From Acidimicrobiales bacterium (GTDB taxonomy: Bacteria; Actinomycetota; Acidimicrobiia; Acidimicrobiales; Acidimicrobilacustridaceae): a stretch of 38,369 bases of DNA. The DNA lies in assembly GCA_025456085.1 (NCBI GenBank), contig JALOLF010000026.1:1-38369 (forward strand). The letters run 5' to 3'. This document shows, one piece after another, positions 7,309-15,655 of this stretch (its first letter is position 1; every line of letters starts with the position of its first letter). The translations under genes and the position numbers were made by a program. The notes under the pieces were generated by a model. The model was given only the letters and a program-made list of their open reading frames with translations. It did no database searches and was not told where the DNA came from.

Positions 7309-8194
7309 GCACGGCCGAGAGGTGGCTCGCCGCGTCGCGGCCCAGGGCCACCCCGTCGTCGCCGACGCGGCGGTCCCGGACCACGGTGGCACCGTCGGTC
7401 GTGGCCAGCAGCGTCTCGAGCTGCACCCGACCGTCGTCGCCGATGGTGGCGTAGGCGCCGGCGGGCAGGTCGCAGTCACCCCCCAGCTCGGCCAGGAAGC
7501 CCCGCTCGGCGTCCACCGCCCGGCGCGAGGGCCCGTGCTCGAGCGCGGTGAGCAGGTTCCGCGTGGCGAAGTCACGGGTGCGGCACTCCACGGCGAGGGC
7601 GCCCTGGCCCACCTGGGGCAACAGCACCGAGGGCTCGAGCACCTCGGCGACGTGCCCGGACAGGCCCAGCCGGTCCAGCGCGGCTGCCGCCATCACGATG
7701 GCGTCGTGGTCGGCGGCCCGGGCCAGACGGGTGGCGATGTTGCCCCGCAGACCGGTGAAGGTGAGATCGGGGCGGAGCCAGGCGAGCTGGACCCGACGGC
7801 GCACCGAACCCGTGGCCACCTGCGCCCCCGGTGCCAGCTCCTCGAGCCGGCTCCCGACCAGCACGTCACGGGGATCGGCCCGCTGCGGCACGGCCGCCAG
7901 CGCCAACCCGTCGGGGGTGGTCGAGGGTAGGTCCTTGGCCGAGTGCACCGCGAAGTCGGCCCGCCCCTCGAGCACCGCGGCCTGGACCTCCTTGACGAAC
8001 ACGCCCTTGCCACCCATCTCCCAGATGGGGATGTCGAGTCGGCGGTCGGCGGAGGTCTCCACCACGACGGGCTCCACCACCACGGCCAGGCCCTGCGACG
8101 CAGCGGCCTCCGCCAGCAGGGCCGCGACGTGGTCGGTCTGCCAGCGGGCCAGCGCGCTCCCGCGGGTGGCGGCTCGCAGGAGCAGCCGGCTCAC
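7298..8194 (-). CDS. hemC: hydroxymethylbilane synthase (porphobilinogen deaminase)
   Basis: The protein has 298 residues, close to the family length. It joins four porphobilinogen units into hydroxymethylbilane in the cytosol. Visible motifs: RAATRGSALARWQ at the N-terminus, HSAKDLPS, GSVRRRVQL, LRGNIATRL, PQVGQGALAVECR, and the dipyrromethane-carrying Cys in LGGDCDLPAGAYA. The start is GTG 8194, whose GTGA overlaps the stop of hemA, so the two are translationally coupled. The frame is open a further 1.4 kb upstream, but that part is antisense-free shadow of hemA and lacks any family match. hemD, which usually follows, is not present; the 3' neighbour is the convergent znuB-like gene. Confidence 0.95.
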   Translation of the reverse strand: MSRLLLRAATRGSALARWQTDHVAALLAEAAASQGLAVVVEPVVVETSADRRLDIPIWEMGGKGVFVKEVQAAVLEGRADFAVHSAKDLPSTTPDGLALAAVPQRADPRDVLVGSRLEELAPGAQVATGSVRRRVQLAWLRPDLTFTGLRGNIATRLARAADHDAIVMAAAALDRLGLSGHVAEVLEPSVLLPQVGQGALAVECRTRDFATRNLLTALEHGPSRRAVDAERGFLAELGGDCDLPAGAYATIGDDGRVQLETLLATTDGATVVRDRRVGDDGVALGRDAASHLSAVLSR

Positions 8195-9450
8195 AGGTCG
8201 AACAGGTCGCGCAGCGCCTCGGCCAGGCGCTCCCCGCGGGGCGAGCCCGCCGCACCCTTCAGCCCCACGGTGGGGTCGTGCAGGAGCTTGGCCACGATGC
8301 CCTGGGTGAGCGCCTCGACCGCTGCCGCCTGCCGGTCGTCGAGCTCGCCGAGCCGGCCGCGGTAGCGCTCGAGCTCCGCCCGGCGCACGGCGTCGGCCCG
8401 CTCGTGCAACGAGGAGATGAGCGGTGCGACCTCTCGGGCGGTGGCCACGGCCACGTAGCGCTCGACCTCGTCGGCCACCATGGCCTCGACGGCGACGACC
8501 TCGCGCCGTCGCTCGGCCTGGCCCGCCTCGGCGAAGGCCCGCAGGTCGTCCATGTCGAGCAGGGTGACGCCGGGCAGGTCGGCCGCGGAGGGATCGACGT
8601 CGCGGGGCACGGCCACGTCGACGATGAGCAGCGGGCGGCCGTGGCGGGTGCCCATGACCCGGGCCAGGTCGCCGTGCTCGAGCATGAGGGAGTGGGCGCC
8701 GGTCCCGGTGAGGAGCAGGTCCACCTCGGCCAACGCGTCGTTCAGCTCGGCCAGGCGCACGGCCCGCCCGCCGACCCGAGCCGCCAGGTCGATCGAGCGC
8801 TCCCAGGTGCGGTTGGCGATGCGCACGTCGTCGACACCGGCCGCCACCAGGGCCCGGACCATGCCCTCGCCCATCTCGCCGGCACCCAGCACGAGGATGC
8901 GGCGGCCGGACAGCCCGTCGAGGCGGCTGTCGGACATGGCCACCGCCGCGGTGGACACCGAGGCGATGTTGCGCCCGATGCCGGTCTCGGTGCGGGCCCG
9001 CTTGCCCACCTCGAGGGCGTGGCGGAACAGCAGGTTGAGCGCCGAGCCGCAGGCCCCCTCGTCCTGGGAGCGCTCCCAGGCGGTGCGGACCTGCCCGAGG
9101 ATCTCGGCCTCGCCCACCACGGCCGAGTCGAGGCCGGCGGCGACCCGGAACAGGTGATCGACGGCCTCCTCGTCGAAGTGCACGTAGAGGTGGTCGGCGA
9201 ACAGGTCCGGGGGCAGGTAGGCCAGCTCGGACAGGAAGTTGCGCACGTCGGCGTAGGCCCCGTGGAACCGCTCGGCCATGACGTAGATCTCGGTGCGGTT
9301 GCACGTGGAGAGCACGACCGCTTCGCTGACGTGCTCCCGGCCCACCACGTCGTGCAGCGCCTTGGGCAGGCGAGCGTCGTCGACCGTCACCCGCTCGAGC
9401 AGATCGAGGGGCACCGTGCGGTGGTTCAGCCCGATGACGACGACAGACAC
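8191..9450 (-). CDS. hemA: glutamyl-tRNA reductase
   Basis: A 419-residue enzyme that reduces glutamyl-tRNA-Glu to glutamate-1-semialdehyde, the first committed step of C5 tetrapyrrole synthesis. The nucleophile is Cys50 in LSTCNRTEIYV. The NADPH-binding Rossmann motif is VLGAGEMGEGMVRAL, followed by IANRTWERS; the C-terminal helical dimerisation domain contains LLHDPTVGLKG. Start is GTG 9450, which overlaps the end of the upstream gene by 25 bp; the 3' end overlaps hemC by 4 bp. It sits in a rex-led heme operon like the rex-hemACD cluster known from Streptomyces, so redox control by Rex is expected. Confidence 0.96.
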   Translation of the reverse strand: MSVVVIGLNHRTVPLDLLERVTVDDARLPKALHDVVGREHVSEAVVLSTCNRTEIYVMAERFHGAYADVRNFLSELAYLPPDLFADHLYVHFDEEAVDHLFRVAAGLDSAVVGEAEILGQVRTAWERSQDEGACGSALNLLFRHALEVGKRARTETGIGRNIASVSTAAVAMSDSRLDGLSGRRILVLGAGEMGEGMVRALVAAGVDDVRIANRTWERSIDLAARVGGRAVRLAELNDALAEVDLLLTGTGAHSLMLEHGDLARVMGTRHGRPLLIVDVAVPRDVDPSAADLPGVTLLDMDDLRAFAEAGQAERRREVVAVEAMVADEVERYVAVATAREVAPLISSLHERADAVRRAELERYRGRLGELDDRQAAAVEALTQGIVAKLLHDPTVGLKGAAGSPRGERLAEALRDLFDL

Positions 9451-10049
9451 GACCGCAGCCGCTCCTTCGCTTCGGCGAGGTTGCCCTCGCGGATCTGCTC
9501 CAGCATTCCCGAGTCGAGCGCCCGCTGCCAGTCGAGGCCCTCGGTCGAGCGACCCGACCGGCGGATGGCATCACGTTCGGCGGCCAGCAGCTCGATCAGG
9601 GTCACGTACTCGGGGCCGAACTCGGCGCTGAAGCGGCGGCGCAACCAGGTGCTCAGCGCGGGGCTGCGGCCGCCGGTGGAGAAGGTGACGAGCAGCGGAC
9701 CCTGCCGGATCCGGCTCGGCAGCGTGAAGGCGCAGTTCCCGGGGTCGTCGGCGCTGTTCACCCACACCCGGTGTGCCTCGCCGTCGTCGTGCACGGCCCG
9801 GTTCACCGTCGGGTCGTCGGTGGCGGTGATGACCAACCAGTAGTCGGCGACCTCGCCGGCACGGTAGGGACGCTGCTCCCACGTCACGCCGGGCAGGGCG
9901 CGGATCGCGTCGCCGACCACCGTGGCCACGACGTGCACCCGCGCCTCGGCGTCGAGCAGGCCGGCCACCTTCTGGGCGGCGACGCGGCCCCCGCCCACGA
10001 CGAGGCAGGCCTTGTCGCGCACCAGCAGGTTGACGGGGTAGGCGTTCAG
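9426..10049 (-). CDS. precorrin-2 dehydrogenase / sirohydrochlorin ferrochelatase-like (CysG N-terminal type)
   Basis: About 207 residues. The N-terminal NAD-binding motif reads CLVVGGGRVAAQKVAGLL, and the family block WVNSADDPGNCAFTLPSRIRQGPLLVTFSTGGRSPALS is intact in sequence order, with the C-terminal helical part after it. Members oxidise precorrin-2 to sirohydrochlorin and may insert iron for siroheme. The conserved N-terminus of the family (NAYPVNLLV) lies upstream of the first GTG (10022), which forces a start at CTG 10049; this CTG overlaps the stop of rex as CTGA. If CTG is not used the protein would lose nine conserved residues. It lies inside the rex-hemA-hemC operon, so siroheme and heme branches are co-regulated. 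Confidence 0.85.
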   Translation of the reverse strand: MNAYPVNLLVRDKACLVVGGGRVAAQKVAGLLDAEARVHVVATVVGDAIRALPGVTWEQRPYRAGEVADYWLVITATDDPTVNRAVHDDGEAHRVWVNSADDPGNCAFTLPSRIRQGPLLVTFSTGGRSPALSTWLRRRFSAEFGPEYVTLIELLAAERDAIRRSGRSTEGLDWQRALDSGMLEQIREGNLAEAKERLRSCLSSSSG

Positions 10050-10702
10050 CTGCCCACCGCCTGGTTGGGGCCCCGCTGCTGGTAGAAGCTCAGGATCTGC
10101 AGCTCGACCGCCAGGTCGACCTTGCGCACCGACACCGACGGGTCCACCGTCAGCACCGCGGGAGCGAAGTTGAGGATGGACCGCACCCCGCCCGCCGCCA
10201 GCAGGTCGGCGACGTCCTGGGCCACGGGGGCCGGGGTGGCGATGATGCCGATGGCCACCCCCGAGGCCTGCACGACGCGGGGGATGTCGCGCTGGTCGAG
10301 CACCTTCACCCCGGCGATGGTGGTGCCGATCTTGGCCGGGTCGGAATCGAACAGCGCCACCACCGGGAAGCCCCGATCACCGAACCCGCCGTAGTTGGCC
10401 AGGGCGGCACCCAGGTTGCCGGCACCCACGATCACGACCGGCCAGTCCTGGGTCAGGCCCAGCTCGCGACTCACCTGGAACAGGAGGTACTCCACGTCGT
10501 AGCCCACGCCACGGGTTCCGTAGGAGCCCAGGTAGGAGAGGTCCTTGCGCACCTTGGCGGCGTTCACGCCCGCCAGCTCCGCCAACCGCTCCGACGAGGT
10601 GGTGCTCACCCGGTCGCCGGCCAGCTCCACGAGGCTGCGCAGGTACACCGGCAGCCGGGCCACGGTGGCCTCGGGTATGCGGCGGCGGGGGCGCTCGGCC
10701 AT
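10046..10702 (-). CDS. rex: redox-sensing transcriptional repressor Rex
   Basis: The product has 218 residues from ATG 10702. It has the Rex layout: a winged-helix DNA-binding domain (RIPEATVARLPVYLR, then SSERLAELAGVNAAKVRKDLSYLGSYGTRGVGY) and a Rossmann NAD(H)-binding domain (VVIVGAGNLGAALANY), with the domain-swapped C-terminal helix (LQILSFYQQRG). Rex binds DNA when NAD+ is high and leaves it when NADH builds up, derepressing respiratory and heme genes. An in-frame start ten codons earlier is possible, but ATG 10702 fits the family. A candidate Rex operator lies just upstream, consistent with autoregulation. First gene of the heme operon. Confidence 0.95.
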   Translation of the reverse strand: MAERPRRRIPEATVARLPVYLRSLVELAGDRVSTTSSERLAELAGVNAAKVRKDLSYLGSYGTRGVGYDVEYLLFQVSRELGLTQDWPVVIVGAGNLGAALANYGGFGDRGFPVVALFDSDPAKIGTTIAGVKVLDQRDIPRVVQASGVAIGIIATPAPVAQDVADLLAAGGVRSILNFAPAVLTVDPSVSVRKVDLAVELQILSFYQQRGPNQAVGS

Positions 10703-10724
10703 GGTGCGATCGATACTAGGAGCC

Positions 10725-10742
10725 TCGTGCATCCGTTCACAA
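10725..10742. promoter_or_regulatory. candidate Rex operator between rex and the divergent membrane gene
   Basis: TCGTGCATCCGTTCACAA matches the 18-bp Rex site (TTGTGAA, four bases, TTCACAA): the right half is perfect and the left half has 5 of 7 matches. It lies 22 bp upstream of rex ATG 10702, next to TAGTAT (10713-10718, minus strand), a likely -10. On the other side, TAGATT (10747-10752) is a likely -10 for the rightward gene at 10762, so one operator could control both directions. Confidence 0.7.
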
Positions 10743-10761
10743 AGTCTAGATTGCTGGGCAC

Positions 10762-11487
10762 ATGACGCTCCACGCCGCCCTGGCGGCCGCCGCCACCCTC
10801 GTCTCGCTGGCCTTCGCGCTGTCGACCCTGGAGCGCTACCTGCGCCGGGGCAAGCGCCACGAGCTCATGTGGACGATCTCGCTGTTCCTGTTCGCCGCCG
10901 GCTCGGCCGCGCTCTGGGCCGGCGCCGCACTGGGGTGGGGCGAGTGGGACTTCAAGGCCTTCTACCTGTTCGGCGCCATCCTCAACGTGCCCTTCCTGGC
11001 GCTCGGCACCGTCTACCTGCTCGGCGGCACCCGCGTCGGGGACCGCTGCGCCGCCGTCGTGAGCCTGCTGGGCGCCTTCGCCGCCGGCCTGGTGGTCGCG
11101 GCCCCGCTCCTCACCACGATCGAACCGGACGTGCTGCCCCGGGGTTCGGAGGTGTTCGGTCCCGGGCCGCGGATCGCGGCCGCGCTCGGTTCGGGCGTGG
11201 CCGCCCTGGTGCTGTTCGGCGGCGCGGTGTGGAGCATCGTGCGCCGCGCCCCCGGGCGCCTGGCCCTCGCCAACGGCTTCATCGCCGTGGGCACGCTCGT
11301 GCTGTCCGCCGGCGGTGTGCTCAACTCGGTGCTCGACGAGATGGATGCCTTCGCGGTCAGCCTCGTCGTGGGCATCACCATCATCTTCGTGGGCTTCCTG
11401 ATCACCAACACCGGCGACGCGGACCGCCCCGCCCGCGTCGAGCCCTGGCAGCTGCCACCCGAGTTGGAGCACCGCCTGGCGGCGTGA
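10762..11487 (+). CDS. seven-helix membrane protein of unknown function
   Basis: A 241-residue integral membrane protein with seven predicted helices spread evenly to residue 215, then a short charged tail. Residues between the helices include ERYLRRGKRHELMW after the first helix and RRAPGRLALANGF before the sixth. I recognise no catalytic motif or named family. The start ATG has TAGATT 9 nt upstream and no ribosome site. It shares the intergenic region, and possibly the Rex operator, with the heme operon, which hints at a respiratory or redox-linked role (inference). It ends 6 bp from the convergent acyl-CoA ligase gene. Confidence 0.75.
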   Translation: MTLHAALAAAATLVSLAFALSTLERYLRRGKRHELMWTISLFLFAAGSAALWAGAALGWGEWDFKAFYLFGAILNVPFLALGTVYLLGGTRVGDRCAAVVSLLGAFAAGLVVAAPLLTTIEPDVLPRGSEVFGPGPRIAAALGSGVAALVLFGGAVWSIVRRAPGRLALANGFIAVGTLVLSAGGVLNSVLDEMDAFAVSLVVGITIIFVGFLITNTGDADRPARVEPWQLPPELEHRLAA

Positions 11488-11493
11488 CGGTGC

Positions 11494-12990
11494 TCAGGCC
11501 TCGAGCGCCCGGCGCAGCACCTTGCCGGTCAGCCCCTTGGGGAGCTCGTCCACGAACATGACCTTGTCCGGGCACTTGTAGCGGGCCAGCCGCTCGCTGC
11601 ACCACGCCACGATGTCGTCCTCCTCGGCGGAGCGTCCCGCGGCGAGCACGACGTAGGCCTTCACCGCCTCCCCCGTGTAGGGGTGCGGCACCCCCACCAC
11701 GGCGACCGCCTCGACGGCGGGATGCTCGATGACGACGTCCTCGACCTCGGCCGGGTAGACGTTGAAGCCCGACACGATGATGAGGTCCTTGGCGCGGTCG
11801 ACGAGGAACAGGTAGCCGTCGTCGTCCACCACCGCGATGTCCCCGGTGCGCAGCCACCCGTCGTCGGTGAGGGCGTCGGCGGTGGCCACCGGGTCGTTCC
11901 AGTAGCCGGCGAAGATGTTCGGGCCGCGCACCCAGACCTCGCCGGCGTCGCCCACCAGCACGTCCTCGCCGTCGCTGTCGACGAGCCTGACCTGCATGCC
12001 CGGCAGCGGCGTGCCCACCGAGCCGAGCGGCGCGCCGGTACCGGTGGCGGTGCTGATGACCGGGCACGCCTCGGTGAGGCCGTAGCCCTCGGAGAGGCGG
12101 ACGTCGAAGCGGTCCTCGATGTGCTGGGCCACCTCGACGGGCAGCTTGGCCGCCCCCGACGCCGCGATGCGCACCGAGCGCAACGCCCGCGGATCGGCAC
12201 CGGGCAGGCTCGCCCAGGCCGTCCACATGGCGGGGGCACCGGAGACCACGGTCACGCCGTGGTTCACGATGGACTCCAGCGCCGACGCGGGGTCGAAGCG
12301 CTCGACGAGCAGGACGGCGGCCCCGGCCAGCAGCGACAGCCCCAGCGCCACGTTGAGCCCGAAGATGTGGAACATGGGCAGCACGCCGAAGGTGACGTCG
12401 GTGGGTTCCATGCGGCGACCGGCGTGGCCCTGGAGCTGGTGCAGGTTGGCCAGCAGGTTGCCGTGAGTGAGCATGGCGGCTCGGGGCGACCCGGCGGTGC
12501 CGCTGGTGAACATGAGCACCGCCAGCGCGTCGTCGTCCACGTCGAGCACCGGCACCGGCTCCGCCTCGAGCAGGTCGTCGAAGCCGATCGCACCCTCGAG
12601 CTCGACGCCGGACAGCGCCACGAGGTGCGCCAGCCCGGGGAGTCGGGCCTGGTCCAGCCCGCCGACACCGGCGGCGACCGCCGGGCCGGCCACGAGTGCC
12701 CGGGCACCGGTCTCGGCCAGCTCCTGCTCGAGCTCGCGGGCGGGAGCGCCCGGGTTGATGGGCACGGCCACCAGTCCCGCGCCGAGCGCCGCCAGGTAGG
12801 TGGCGACGAAGTACCAGTTCGTGCCGCAGGCGATCGCCACCCGGTCGCCCGGTTCGAGCCCCAGCCCCACGAGGCCGCCACGCAGGCGGGCCGTCTGGTC
12901 CCGCAGCTCGCCGTAGGTCGTCTCGCGGTTGCGGCTGATGAGCGCCACCGCATCGGCCGGATGCGGATCGATGATCGTGGCCAGGTTCAC
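11494..12990 (-). CDS. AMP-forming acyl-CoA synthetase
   Basis: A 498-residue member of the ANL superfamily that activates a carboxylic acid, probably a fatty acid, via an acyl-adenylate and transfers it to CoA. Core motifs in order: the phosphate-binding loop FTSGTAGSPRAAMLTHGNL (Pro-Arg instead of the usual Pro-Lys), EGYGLTEACPV, the hinge region GWLRTGDIAVVDDDGYLFLVDRAKDLIIVSG broken by Asp and Arg typical of the family, and the C-terminal catalytic Lys in LPKGLTGKVLRRAL. Start is GTG 12990. A TAGGGT box (13027-13032, minus strand) would drive it from a short divergent region shared with the CAP gene. Confidence 0.9.
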   Translation of the reverse strand: MNLATIIDPHPADAVALISRNRETTYGELRDQTARLRGGLVGLGLEPGDRVAIACGTNWYFVATYLAALGAGLVAVPINPGAPARELEQELAETGARALVAGPAVAAGVGGLDQARLPGLAHLVALSGVELEGAIGFDDLLEAEPVPVLDVDDDALAVLMFTSGTAGSPRAAMLTHGNLLANLHQLQGHAGRRMEPTDVTFGVLPMFHIFGLNVALGLSLLAGAAVLLVERFDPASALESIVNHGVTVVSGAPAMWTAWASLPGADPRALRSVRIAASGAAKLPVEVAQHIEDRFDVRLSEGYGLTEACPVISTATGTGAPLGSVGTPLPGMQVRLVDSDGEDVLVGDAGEVWVRGPNIFAGYWNDPVATADALTDDGWLRTGDIAVVDDDGYLFLVDRAKDLIIVSGFNVYPAEVEDVVIEHPAVEAVAVVGVPHPYTGEAVKAYVVLAAGRSAEEDDIVAWCSERLARYKCPDKVMFVDELPKGLTGKVLRRALEA

Positions 12991-13026
12991 GCTGCCTCGC
13001 TCGTCCCCCGTCGTGATGCGGCCGCC

Positions 13027-13044
13027 ACCCTAGCCCGGTACCGT
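13027..13044. promoter_or_regulatory. divergent promoter pair, acyl-CoA ligase and CAP protein
   Basis: TAGGGT at 13027-13032 reads leftward with a leader of about 30 nt before GTG 12990. TACCGT at 13039-13044 reads rightward with exactly 6 nt to GTG 13051, a leaderless arrangement. Only six bases separate the two boxes, so the promoters probably compete. Confidence 0.55.
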
Positions 13045-13050
13045 GGGGGC

Positions 13051-13701
13051 GTGAAGGGGAACGCCGCGGTGCGTGGGGCACGGCTCGCCCTGGTGGTCGT
13101 CGTGCTCGTCGCGCTCGGCTGGTGGGTGCCGGCGTCGCCGGCCTCGGCGGCGGACGTCGGCGACTACCTCGCCCTCATCAACCAGCTCCGGGCGTCGCGG
13201 GGGCTCGGCGCACTGGTGCTCGATGCCGAGCAGTCGGCCCTGGCCCAGCAGCGGGCCGAGATCAACGCCGCCAACGGCGGGTTGGCCCACACCCCCGACC
13301 TCTCGGTGGGCGTCACGGCCAACTGGGCGAAGCTGGGCGAGAACGTGGGCCTCGGGCCGTCCACACCGGTCATCTTCGACGCCTTCGTGGCCAGCCCCGC
13401 GCACTTCGCCAACCTCGTCGACCCCTCGTTCACCCACGTCGGCATCGGTGTGACGTACCTCGACGGCCGCCAGTACACCGCGCACCGGTTCCTCGCCGTG
13501 TCCTCCACCCCCGTCGCCGCGCCCTCACCTCCCCCGCCCGCACCATCGGCGCCCACACCGAGCGTCGTAGCCCCCGTCGCCGCTCCCCCGGCCCCGACCA
13601 CGACCACGACCGTCGCCGCGCCGCCACCGCCCGAGCCGCCACCGGCCGAACCGGCCCGGGTGGCCACGGTGCTGCAGGCGCTGATCCTGCTCGCTCCGTG
13701 A
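13051..13701 (+). CDS. secreted CAP/SCP-domain protein with Pro-rich tail
   Basis: A 216-residue secreted protein: signal peptide to about residue 34 (ending PASPASAA), a CAP (cysteine-rich secretory, antigen 5, PR-1) domain at about 36-150, and a Pro/Ala/Thr-rich tail that ends in a short hydrophobic run. CAP hallmarks are the His in GLAHTPDL, the Glu in KLGENVGLG, and HVGIGVTY. Bacterial CAP proteins are extracellular and mostly uncharacterised. The start GTG 13051 is set by TACCGT 6 nt upstream. The Thr/Pro tail is a plausible target for O-mannosylation (inference). It is followed 10 bp later by the ABC exporter genes. Confidence 0.85.
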   Translation: MKGNAAVRGARLALVVVVLVALGWWVPASPASAADVGDYLALINQLRASRGLGALVLDAEQSALAQQRAEINAANGGLAHTPDLSVGVTANWAKLGENVGLGPSTPVIFDAFVASPAHFANLVDPSFTHVGIGVTYLDGRQYTAHRFLAVSSTPVAAPSPPPPAPSAPTPSVVAPVAAPPAPTTTTTVAAPPPPEPPPAEPARVATVLQALILLAP

Positions 13702-13711
13702 GCGGCACCCG

Positions 13712-14701
13712 ATGAGCGACGCCATCGACGCCCGGGAGATCACCCGCGCCTTCCCGTCCGGCCTGGCCTTGGAGCGGGTCTCCTTCTCGCTGCCCGCCGG
13801 GGAGGTGCTGGCCCTGCTGGGCCCGAACGGCGCGGGCAAGACCACGACGGTGCGGGTGCTCAACGGCGTGCTGCGCCCCGACGCCGGCGTCGCTCGCGTC
13901 CTGGGGCTCGATCCCACGGTCGACGGCGAGGAGGTGCGGCGCCGCACCGGTGTGCTCACCGAGAACGCCGGTCTCGACGACCGCCTGACCACCCGGGAGA
14001 ACCTGGAGCTCACCGCCCGCATCCGTGGCTTCAACACCCGCGGGGCGCGGCGCCGGGTCGACGGCCTCCTGGAGCGCTTCGGCATGGCGGAGCGGGCCGA
14101 CGACCTGACCCAGGGGTTCTCGACCGGGCAGCGCAAGCGGGTGGCGCTGGCGCGCGCCCTGCTGCACGACCCCGAGCTGCTGTTCCTCGACGAGCCCACC
14201 TCGGGGCTCGACCCCGCCGGGACCCGCGACGTGATCGACCTCATCCAGACGCTGGCCGCCGAGGGCCGCAGCATCGTGCTGGCCACGCACTTCCTGGGCG
14301 AGGCGGGCCGACTGGCCGACCGCATGGCCGTGCTGCACCGTGGGCGGCTGCGCGCCTTCGGTCGCCCCGACGAGCTCGCCGCCGACATCTGGCACGGCAT
14401 CGGCGCCGAGATCGACCTGGGCGGTGGGCCGGCCGAGACCACGCTGGGAGCGGTCCGGGGCCTGGCCGGCGTGCTCGAGGTGCGTCCCCTGGGCCACGGG
14501 CTCGCACTGCGCATCACCGACCGCACGGTGGTGCCGCGGTTGCTGGCCCTGCTGGCCCAACGACACATCGACGTGTTCGGCGCCCAGGCCCGGCCGCCGT
14601 CGCTGGAGGACGTCTACTTCGAGATCGAGCGTCGCATCGTGGCCGAGGAGGGCGCGATGGTCACCGACGGGTTCCTGGCCACGACGGAGACGGGGACGTG
14701 A
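13712..14701 (+). CDS. ABC-2 exporter ATP-binding protein
   Basis: A 329-residue ATPase of the DrrA/CcmA type. Walker A is GPNGAGKTT, the signature loop FSTGQRKRVALARAL, Walker B LLFLDEPTSGLDP, and the switch His is in ATHFL; the C-terminal region of about 100 residues is the extra domain of this subfamily. It would energise the membrane partner encoded by the next gene, whose GTG start overlaps this stop by 4 bp. Substrate is unknown: drug, lipid and Na+ exporters all share this architecture. Confidence 0.93.
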   Translation: MSDAIDAREITRAFPSGLALERVSFSLPAGEVLALLGPNGAGKTTTVRVLNGVLRPDAGVARVLGLDPTVDGEEVRRRTGVLTENAGLDDRLTTRENLELTARIRGFNTRGARRRVDGLLERFGMAERADDLTQGFSTGQRKRVALARALLHDPELLFLDEPTSGLDPAGTRDVIDLIQTLAAEGRSIVLATHFLGEAGRLADRMAVLHRGRLRAFGRPDELAADIWHGIGAEIDLGGGPAETTLGAVRGLAGVLEVRPLGHGLALRITDRTVVPRLLALLAQRHIDVFGAQARPPSLEDVYFEIERRIVAEEGAMVTDGFLATTETGT

Positions 14702-15561
14702 GTCGCCGACCCGACGAGGCCGAGGCGCTGCGCCCACCCACCCCGCCCGGGCGACGGGACTGGGAGGCCATCCGCACCGTGGTCCGCAAGGACCTGACCG
14801 CGGTGCGCCGCTCCAAGGCCATCGTGCTGCCCATGATCCTGGTGCCGTTGGTGCTGCTCGTGGCCATGCCGGTGAGCCTCGGCCTGTTCGCCCGATCGGC
14901 CGACTCCTCACAGGTCTCCCGGGTGCTGTCGTCGCCGGTCGTGTCGAGCGTGACCGTCGACATCGTGGCGCTGCCCGAGCGCGAGCAGCTCGTGGTGCTG
15001 GTGCTGGGCTACCTGCTGTCTCCGTTGCTGCTGGTCATCCCGCTCATGGTGTCGGCGGTGCTCGCCGCGGACGCCTTCGCGGGCGAGAAGGAGCGGCGCA
15101 CGCTCGAGAGCATGCTGCACCTGCCCATCAGCGACGGCGACCTCTACCTGGCCAAGATCCTCGGGGCCTACCTGCCCGCGGTGACCATCACCTGGGTCAG
15201 CGCGGTCATCTACGCGGTGGTCACCAACCTGGTCGGCTGGCCGGCGATGGGGCGGCTGTTCATCCCGTTCCAGCAGTGGACGGCCATGATCGTGTGGGTG
15301 GCGCCTGCGGTCGCCCTGCTGTCGCTGGGCCTGCTGGTGTTCGTGTCCTCCAAGGCGCGGACCACCCAGGAGGCGAACCAGCTCGGCGGTGCGGTCATCC
15401 TGCCGCTCATCTTCGTGGCCGCCAGCCAGGCCACGGCGCTGCTGCTGGTGCCCCTGCTCGGCGTGGTGCTCGCCGGCCTGGTCCTGTGGGGCGTGGCGTT
15501 GGCTCTGGTGGCGGCCGGCAGCAGCCGCTTCACCCGGGACCGCCTGGCGACGAGCGCCTGA
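14698..15561 (+). CDS. ABC-2 exporter permease
   Basis: A 287-residue membrane protein with about six helices. After a charged N-terminus (residues 1-35) come the first helix, a long outer loop, and then the conserved coupling region FAGEKERRTLESMLHLPISDGDLYLAKI, typical of ABC-2 and NatB-like permeases. It pairs with the ATPase encoded just upstream, and the GTGA overlap at 14698 suggests equal translation. The gene ends 4 bp from the end of the convergent 29-residue protein gene. Confidence 0.88.
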   Translation: MSRRPDEAEALRPPTPPGRRDWEAIRTVVRKDLTAVRRSKAIVLPMILVPLVLLVAMPVSLGLFARSADSSQVSRVLSSPVVSSVTVDIVALPEREQLVVLVLGYLLSPLLLVIPLMVSAVLAADAFAGEKERRTLESMLHLPISDGDLYLAKILGAYLPAVTITWVSAVIYAVVTNLVGWPAMGRLFIPFQQWTAMIVWVAPAVALLSLGLLVFVSSKARTTQEANQLGGAVILPLIFVAASQATALLLVPLLGVVLAGLVLWGVALALVAAGSSRFTRDRLATSA

Positions 15562-15565
15562 GCAC

Positions 15566-15655
15566 CTAACGGGCCAGCACGAACAGCTGCAGCGTGGCCG
15601 CGAGCAGGATGGCCAGCAGCAGCAGGGCCAGCACGATCGTGGTGCCCTTCCTCAT
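15566..15655 (-). CDS. 29-residue single-helix membrane microprotein
   Basis: A small gene: ATG 15655, stop TAG 15566. The product starts MRKGTT and is then one Leu/Ala/Ile/Val-rich helix of about 20 residues ending in LAR, i.e. a positive N-terminus, a transmembrane helix and almost no tail. Its ATG overlaps the stop of the adenosyltransferase gene as ATGA, and a GAGGAGG ribosome site stands 5 nt upstream inside that gene. These two signals make it likely to be a real coupled gene although it is very short. Function unknown; a small helper or anchor for the upstream enzyme or for the nearby transporters is a guess. Confidence 0.65.
   Translation of the reverse strand: MRKGTTIVLALLLLAILLAATLQLFVLAR

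Noticed and set aside
6043..7575. Long open frame on the minus strand through the znuA/znuB-like genes.
   Set aside because: His/Gln/Gly-rich composition without any motif; it is antisense to two well-conserved genes. Such frames are common in very GC-rich DNA.
7298..9574. One open frame of 758 codons that could be read as a HemA-HemC type fusion.
   Set aside because: The upstream half is an out-of-frame shadow of hemA with Arg/Gly/Pro-rich nonsense composition. The true hemA frame overlaps the hemC start as GTGA.
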